NCBI RefSeq assembly: GCF_000471905.2
Contig: NW_006500357.1
Coordinates: forward strand, 536,869-600,868
Direction: 5' to 3'
DNA from: Amborella trichopoda
Lineage: Eukaryota; Streptophyta; Magnoliopsida; Amborellales; Amborellaceae
DNA: 64,000 nucleotides
The notes beneath the pieces are model-generated. The model was not told the origin of the DNA, did no database searches, and saw only the letters and a list, made by a program, of their open reading frames with translations. Positions within the stretch are counted from its first letter, which is position 1. Each line of letters opens with the position of its first letter. Of the stretch, positions 58,388-64,000 are shown one piece after another. The position numbers were made by a program, and so were the translations under genes.

Positions 58388-58849
58388 ATGACGGAGGAGA
58401 TGGACATGGATATGCCCCTTCAAGATGAGCTTGAATGGCTTGAGCACTGCGCCTCTCACCAACACGAAGAAGAATTTGAAGAACCCGAACCAGATGAACC
58501 TCCCTCCTCTGGCAAACACACTTCATCTCTCACTTTCGTTTTCCAAATAGTTATTTTCTCAACCCTTCTTCTTATTGTCTTTCTAAACTACTCTTACCAT
58601 CTGCTTTTGCCAGAGTTTCCAGAAGACTCTATTCTCTCACCCCCAGCCCTAAAGAAAAGTGTACTTTTTATTGGCAATATTCCTGAGAATAAGCGAAAAT
58701 CACCCGAAGGAAATGCTGGAAAGGAAATGGACATGGACATGGACATGGACATGCCTCTTTCTCATGAGCTTGAGTGGTTGGAACACCATGCTTCTCACCA
58801 TTATGAGGATTTTGAAGAAGCTGAAATTGTTACACATTCTTCATCTTGA
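58388..58849 (+). CDS. Unrecognised 153-aa protein with duplicated acidic motif and one membrane segment
   Basis: The frame begins MTEEMDMDMP and ends at a TGA at 58849. Residues 6 to about 35 (MDMDMPLQDELEWLEH, then CASHQHEEEFEEPE) are repeated near the C-terminus as MDMDMPLSHELEWLEH, then HASHHYEDFEEAE. Between them lies a hydrophobic segment, FVFQIVIFSTLLLIVFLNYS, that could span a membrane, or could be intron sequence because a TTTTGCCAG acceptor-like site follows at about 58612. The first ATG lies just after a TTTGCAG acceptor-like sequence, so an upstream non-coding exon is possible, and CT-rich 5' UTR-like sequence precedes it. I do not recognise the family. Duplication of the ELEWLEH motif, with a longer (ATGGAC)n run in the second copy, is clear. 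Confidence 0.5.
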   Translation: MTEEMDMDMPLQDELEWLEHCASHQHEEEFEEPEPDEPPSSGKHTSSLTFVFQIVIFSTLLLIVFLNYSYHLLLPEFPEDSILSPPALKKSVLFIGNIPENKRKSPEGNAGKEMDMDMDMDMPLSHELEWLEHHASHHYEDFEEAEIVTHSSS

Positions 58850-58916
58850 ATTGGAACAATGTTGTTCTCTTTTATTCTCTCTCTAAAATTCTCCCTCTGT
58901 GACTGTACTTAGAAAT

Positions 58917-59180
58917 GCCGGACGATTTGCGCTCCCTGTGCAAAACCAGAAGAAAAGGACCCAATCCAATGGGTATGAATCAACAAATGTTCTGGAAAAG
59001 AGGTAACTATCCCCATCAAAGGCAGCAGAAAAGAGACATTGACTCAGAAATTAAATAATTTACCCAATCTTGTTGAGGAATGCCACAAAGATGGAAATTG
59101 GTTCACGTATCCTAATGAGGGGGCCGAAGATTCGTCTTTTTATGATCTGCCAGTTTTGGATGAAAATTTGCCTTGTTGAT
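58917..59180 (+). other. Possible downstream coding exon(s) of the 58388 gene
   Basis: After an ACTTAG acceptor-like site, one frame reads NAGRFALPVQNQKKRTQSNG and YESTNVLEKR (58915-59004). A second frame reads KEVTIPIKGSRKETLTQKLN, then NLPNLVEECHKDGNWF and SSFYDLPVLDENLPC to a stop at 59180. The composition is protein-like and the frames adjoin, as if one exon had a frameshift or a missed splice. It may be the 3' part of the same gene. No family was recognised. Confidence 0.35.
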
Positions 59181-60782
59181 TTGCTTCAGAGGGTGATTTT
59201 GTTCCCGTCACTGGAACTTCATGATTCAGGGCAAAGGGGAGGAGCTGGGTTTCAGAAACCCTAGTGTTGGAAGTGCATCATCTGGTAGTGTTCGTCCTCT
59301 TTGCTGTTTTTTCATTTTTGCCTGATAAAATAGGTTTTAAGTATCCCTAGTTTTGGAAGGCCAACTGGAAGAGTTCCCTCTCTTTGCTAGTCCCCCCTCT
59401 TTGCTGCTTTTTCTCTTTTGCTTGATAAAATATCGAACATTTAGTTCAAAATCTACATTGTTTTCTTATATAAATTATATATAGATAGAATTGATTCCCA
59501 TTTCATATCTTTCTTGTCAGTGTCCTATATATGACATGGGAATTTTTTTGTCTCGTCACATTCTTGTTCTCGCAGAACTGATGGTTATGCTTTGAATATT
59601 TTTTGTCTCGTCACATTCTTGTAAGGTGGGATGGGATTTTGAATATTCTTTTTGGTGTCTTGGATTCCTTTTGCTTAAGAAGTTAAGATTTGTGGCATAT
59701 GGGTTCCTTGGTTGTAAGAAATATATGTTCATTTTACTGGTCGGAAATTGGTTGCCTGGTATGTAGGATAACATTTATCTGTGCTGGCTCTCCTGTTGCA
59801 AAAGGTTCCCATGAGCTTGTTCTTTTATGTCTTTGAAAAACTGGGCCATGGAAAGATCTCTGTCTATTTAAGCATCAGGAACTCCTGCTAACCACACGAA
59901 TTATCTAGAAATAAATTAACTTTGAAGACTTGTTATTCAATAATATAACGTGATCTATGAGCCAGTGCCAAGCCATTGGTAGATATACCGTTATTTATAT
60001 ATATCTATCTACAGTTAGTCTACCTACATGGTATATCTTAATTCTAATGGTCTTTTGAAAACCCCGAGAAAGGTTTATTCTCAATAAAAAAGCGATCCAC
60101 CGATGGAGAATGAATCTGAATCATGAAAAGAGCTTACATTTCAAGCCTATTGTATCTAGGATAGGTATGGGTACATAGACAATTGGGTACTTGGATAAAA
60201 AATGGAGAATTATCTCCCTTTTTTTTTCTGTCGCGTGAGGTAAGTAAAAGGGAAAAGATTCGAAGTTTCTTTTTTGGTTTGGCCCATGACAAGAAAAACG
60301 TTGGAATTTGAGATTCATACGAATGGAAATAGGGTACACAGTTATAAAGACAACCGGATCAACCAAGCTTGAATAGCAGCAAGATGGAAGGATGGGATAA
60401 TCTTGGAAATACCAGATCGAGTCAAGGGCACGTGAATCTTTGTTGGTTGGTGGCGAGCGGATGCACGTATCTTCGCCTTCAAATCCAAGGTCCTCGATTG
60501 ATGCAGGTTAATTTGAGAAAACAATAAAATATCAGTAAGAAACAAAGCCAAACACAAACACAATTTAAAGAAACTTAGGGTTTCTTCTCCACACCCAAGC
60601 TAGGGTTGCAAAAGCCTAAGTTTTTCTTTTTTCTCAATTCTGGAAAATTACGTGACTGCCGTTTCCTAAATAATCACATTTATAATATTATTTAATATTC
60701 TAAGTACAAAAAGTGTCCAAACAAGTAATAAATTGATCCATATATGTTAACTTAAACTTAAAATTTGTAATGATAGTTGGAA
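59181..60782. other. Intergenic, nothing firmly recognised
   Basis: There is a partial local duplication near 59530-59630 (TTTTTGTCTCGTCACATTCT twice) and a TA-rich patch near 59990. No gene is supported; the small open frames have no recognisable motifs. Confidence 0.5.
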
Positions 60783-61045
60783 AATTTTTTTTTACTTCCC
60801 CTACTGTATAGAAGATCTATGCTTCCACTACCATCCAACCGTCCAATTTTGATCAAGATAGCCACTCACCGTTTGATCTTAGGTCCGATATCTCAAACAT
60901 ATGTTATTTTTAGTTTTTTTTTATAAAATTTTTATGAATATGAAATTTGGTACGTGCCATTTTCTCATTGGGACGCACTTATAAAAAATATTAAAAATAA
61001 TTTTTCGATAAAATATAATGACCAAAATATTCCTTGAAATGTGCT
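60783..61045 (-). mobile_element. Small dispersed element, partial copy
   Basis: ACTTCCCCTACTGTATAGAA, then GTCCAATTTTGATCAAGATA and TTTCTCATTGGGACGCAC follow the same order as 17795-18010. It is truncated before the half containing GATTGGGGCAATC. Confidence 0.8.
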
Positions 61046-61197
61046 AAGATGAATTTAGCATCAAAACGACTTCCTTCAATCTTTGTTTTTTGTTGGCTCA
61101 AATATTATTCATAGTAAAAAGAATTCCTTAAGAAATGGATCCTAATATGTATATTGAGGAATCAATACAACTTTATCAAATATGGTTGACCCATTTT

Positions 61198-61930
61198 TTA
61201 CCAAGAGATACGCCTTGAGGGTGCTCTTGAACCACAATACCTTTGTAATCTAACACTTCTTAGCAATACAATGTTAACTCGATCAATTTTTTCTTTTATT
61301 ATCAATATGGCTATCCTTAAATTCCCATTGAAAATCATGTAGGAAAATTCAAACCCAAATTTTTGGTCTTTATAGGTTTTCTCATCATCTACTTCATTAT
61401 TTCCTGAAATTAGGGCCTCAGTTTGAGGTTTATGAGTTGACCACATTTCATCTGCGCTACTTTGATTCTAATAACCTAAATTTCTTGAATACTCTACCTC
61501 TTCAATATTAATGAGATATTCAAAGGCCATGACTTGGATCAATCCTCCTAGTGCCTTCTCTCCATATTTTTCACCCTTTTCCAAAATCTCATCATCATCA
61601 TCTTGATCCTTATTATAGATCAGATTCTCGGATTATCTTATTGTTCATCAGAGTATGTATCAAAGATTGGTGGTGAATCCTAATCCACAACTTGTTGATT
61701 TTCGATGCAAATTGTGTCAAAATCAAGAATCTCATTTTTCAAATAAAAAACCCTTGAGTAATGTTCCCCATGTCTAGGTCTTCTGCCACTATCATCATCA
61801 TTCGACTCTCCATGCGGAACATAAAGTGAAAAGACTTATACTTGAGATCCTCTTGGGCTGAAAGATCACTGATCGGCCGTAGCCTATTGTCACCTACTCT
61901 AGGTTGAAGTCTTGTGCGTCCTAACACTTA
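61198..61930 (-). pseudogene. Possible retroelement polyprotein relic
   Basis: On the minus strand, stretches such as ILDFDTICIENQQVVD, DSPPIFDTYSDEQ and DDDDEILEKGEKYGEKALGG are protein-like and acidic, with several stops. The PIFD.Y.DE pattern resembles linker regions of plant Ty3/gypsy polyproteins. No catalytic domain is visible, so the call is weak. Confidence 0.3.
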
Positions 61931-61934
61931 TCCT

Positions 61935-62320
61935 TAGTGGGGTTGCACCCATGCCGTGACTTGTCATCCCCAGTGATGTTGCACCCAGTCTGTTGCACCC
62001 AAACTGCAACTTACCATCCCTATTGGAGTCAGGTGCTATCCCTCATCCCCATAGAAGTCACACCCATACTGTAGCTCATTGTTCCCAGTGAAGTTAGGGT
62101 CATTCTTACCTCTTCAATTTTCGGTGGGTCTGTTTCACACCAAGCCATCCTTCACCCTAAGAGTATGCTTACCCCCCACAAACCATAGTGAAGTCCGCTT
62201 TTGTTGGCCATCCTTCATCAAGACACCATTTCCATCTTAGCCCTCCATTTGTGAATGGTCTTAACCATTTTATCCCCAGGGACTCGGATTGCCATCCACA
62301 GATCTATTCCCCATGGAGTT
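61935..62320. repeat. Degenerate repeat with CCCAGTGAAGTTGCACCC words
   Basis: Sequences such as CATCCCCAGTGATGTTGCAC, CATCCCCATAGAAGTCACAC and TTCCCAGTGAAGTTAGG recur every 50-60 bp, each followed by a CCATACTGTAGCTC-like phrase. Similar CCCCAGTGAGTC words occur again at 62940-63120. No coding sequence. Confidence 0.55.
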
Positions 62321-62324
62321 TTAC

Positions 62325-63262
62325 CTATATGGCGGCACAGCCTCGATCCGTACTGCATGACCTTAAACCGCACAGCCTTAGTCTGTGCTGCATGACCCTA
62401 AACTGCACAGCCTTGGTCTGTGCTGTATGACCCTAAACTTCACAGCCTCGGTCAGTGCTGTATGACCCTAAACTGCACAACCATGGTCCGAACTATATGA
62501 TCTTAAATTGTTGCGGAGGTCTAGTTGCACGACCTTAAACTTCACGGTCCTAGTTTCATGACTTTAAACTGCACCACCACGGTCCAGCTGTATGACCTTA
62601 AACCATAGTACACGTGCTAGCCGCATGACGTTAAAAGGCTCAGCACCATGGTTTGAACTATATGATCCTAAACTGTAGCGGAGGTCTAATCGCATGACCT
62701 TAAATTGCACGGTCCTAGTTGTATGACTTTAAACTGTATAACCGCGTTCCAGCTGTATGACCTTAAACCATAGTGCACGTCCTGACCGCATGATGATAAA
62801 CTGCTTTGCACAGGTCCCAGATGTATGACCTTTTAAAACTTTCCCCCACATATGTGCACACGCCTTTTACGTGTACTTTTCACGCATGCCTTCCCTAACG
62901 TACCTGTTAGTGTGCACGCACCACCTTCATTACCTCCCTAGTGAGTTTATTCACTTCATCATCATACCTCATTCCCCAGTGAGTCTCACCCGCACTCACA
63001 AAACGGCGAACCATCCCACCATTCATACTCGTAGTAAGTTAGTGGGTCACCATTGTCCACTCACATTCATACATCATCCATCTCTCATAGGTAGCCTAAT
63101 GCCATTTCCCCAAGTGAGTCAAACCACTGCCATACTCACTCCATGGCCTCCACAGACTGCCATTCATCACCATCATGGTCCAACTGTATGACCTTAAACC
63201 ATAGTGCACGTTCAGGCTGCATGACGCTAAACTGTTCGCACAAGTCCTGAAGGCATGACCTT
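62325..63262. repeat. Degenerate minisatellite with TGTATGACCTTAAAC unit
   Basis: The phrase (G/T)CATGACC(T/C)TAAAC occurs about 18 times. The first part (62340-62470) has units of about 42 bp with CAGCCTTGGTCTGTGCTGTA. A second part has a higher-order unit of about 180 bp (62510-62680 and 62680-62850) with GCGGAGGTCTA, CGGTCCTAGTT and CATAGTGCACGTCC-like phrases in the same order. After an unrelated insert (62860-63170) the array resumes at 63176-63262. Confidence 0.8.
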
Positions 63263-64000
63263 AAACACGCTTTAAAAAAAAAAAAATGAAAAATAACGGG
63301 CATGGTGTATGCCTTAACAAGGGAACGCTATGAGTAAAAATGACGGACAGGCACAGTCACGAAACCATGAGTAAAAGAGTTCCGTGAATAAACATCAGGC
63401 ACAGTGAAAACCCGAAAGGGCATCGTGAGTAAAAATGGATAAACAGGGTGGACATAGCAGAAAGGTTATAGGTAAAAGCGCCCCAAAATAAAAAGAAGTT
63501 GATGAAAACCGTCTCTACAGCTCTGCTTCCCAAGTTCAAGCGAAAATCCGTAAAGGACGCTTGGACCAATAAACAGGTTGATGCCGCACTTGTCAACAAG
63601 CGACTTCAGCCCTCACTCAAAAGAAGAAAATCCCTGGTATCATAAATGCCAGGACTCCAAAAATATGAGCTTCAAGGAAAAGATTTCGACAGCCTGAGTC
63701 CAGCTGCAAAAGGACTCGAAAGACAGAAGACTCACCAAGACGGCAAGACAAGTCTCATGAGGAACAACATTATTCCCACGAGGTCACAAACATACTCTAG
63801 AAATAAATACTCCAAATTCAAGAAACTGACAAAGCAAGGGGAGAACCTGCCAGAGACGTCAGCTCGTCTAGCCGGCATGACCAGACCTTTGGGATTGGCT
63901 AATAGAAGCAGCCCCCGACTGGACTCGGTAGATGAGACCTATAGGGGTACTCTAAATGTCAAAAGAAAACTTGGTGTAGCAGCAAAAAACGCCTACCAAA
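63263..64000. other. Retrotransposon-like non-coding sequence
   Basis: GTGAAAACCCGAAAGGGCAT and repeated TGAGTAAAAATGG phrases (63330-63440), then purine-rich sequence, resemble the non-coding interior of large plant LTR retrotransposons. No protein domain or LTR boundary lies in the window. Confidence 0.35.

Noticed and set aside
60121-60563. Two overlapping minus-strand frames that might be organelle-derived
   Set aside because: I could not match them to any chloroplast or mitochondrial gene, and the composition is ordinary.

Overview
This is nuclear DNA from a flowering plant. The evidence is a plant-type 18S-ITS1-5.8S-ITS2-25S rRNA block, genes split by GT/AG introns, plant LINE/RTE, PIF-Harbinger and copia elements, and two recognisable plant housekeeping genes. 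The species cannot be fixed from sequence alone. Gene density is low and most of the window is old repeat sequence.

Layout, left to right. 1-1960 is a purine-rich satellite with a recurring palindromic core. 3447-5855 is a decayed, truncated 45S rDNA unit. A 902-base assembly gap lies at 6057-6958. 7683 to about 12930 holds a decayed two-gene PIF/Harbinger element (Myb/SANT-like protein plus DDE transposase, both on the minus strand). 14099-14606 is a broken LOB-domain fragment. Two related foldback elements in opposite orientation sit at 14799-15457 and 15889-16555, and a small dispersed element is present as a partial dimer at 17540-18110.

The best-supported gene is a PI31-type proteasome regulator on the minus strand (39201 down to 19990). 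Nine coding exons could be joined with every splice phase in register, giving 299 residues. Two very large introns (about 7.5 and 9.1 kb) hold RTE and copia debris, minisatellites and local duplications.

41103-44461 looks like a transposon with PIF-like ends that carries a plant PMT-family (DUF248) methyltransferase fragment. A small element with similar ends stops about 60 bp before the start codon of the second good gene, a four-exon gene on the plus strand (46491-52134, 152 aa). It resembles the plant mitochondrial large-subunit ribosomal protein mL59/mL64.

Further right are an RNase H domain relic (about 52890-53043), a four-copy tandem repeat with a unit of about 165 bp (54016-54690), and a nest of three elements (55280-57128: TIR element, then solo copia LTR with a perfect CTTAA target duplication, then a small dispersed element). 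A foldback MITE follows at 57479-57872. An unrecognised 153-aa ORF with an internally duplicated acidic motif and one membrane segment lies at 58388-58849. The right end (about 61,200-64,000) is decayed retrotransposon-like sequence with a degenerate minisatellite. The two named genes are independent housekeeping functions, cytosolic/nuclear proteasome control and mitochondrial translation; nothing suggests they act together.
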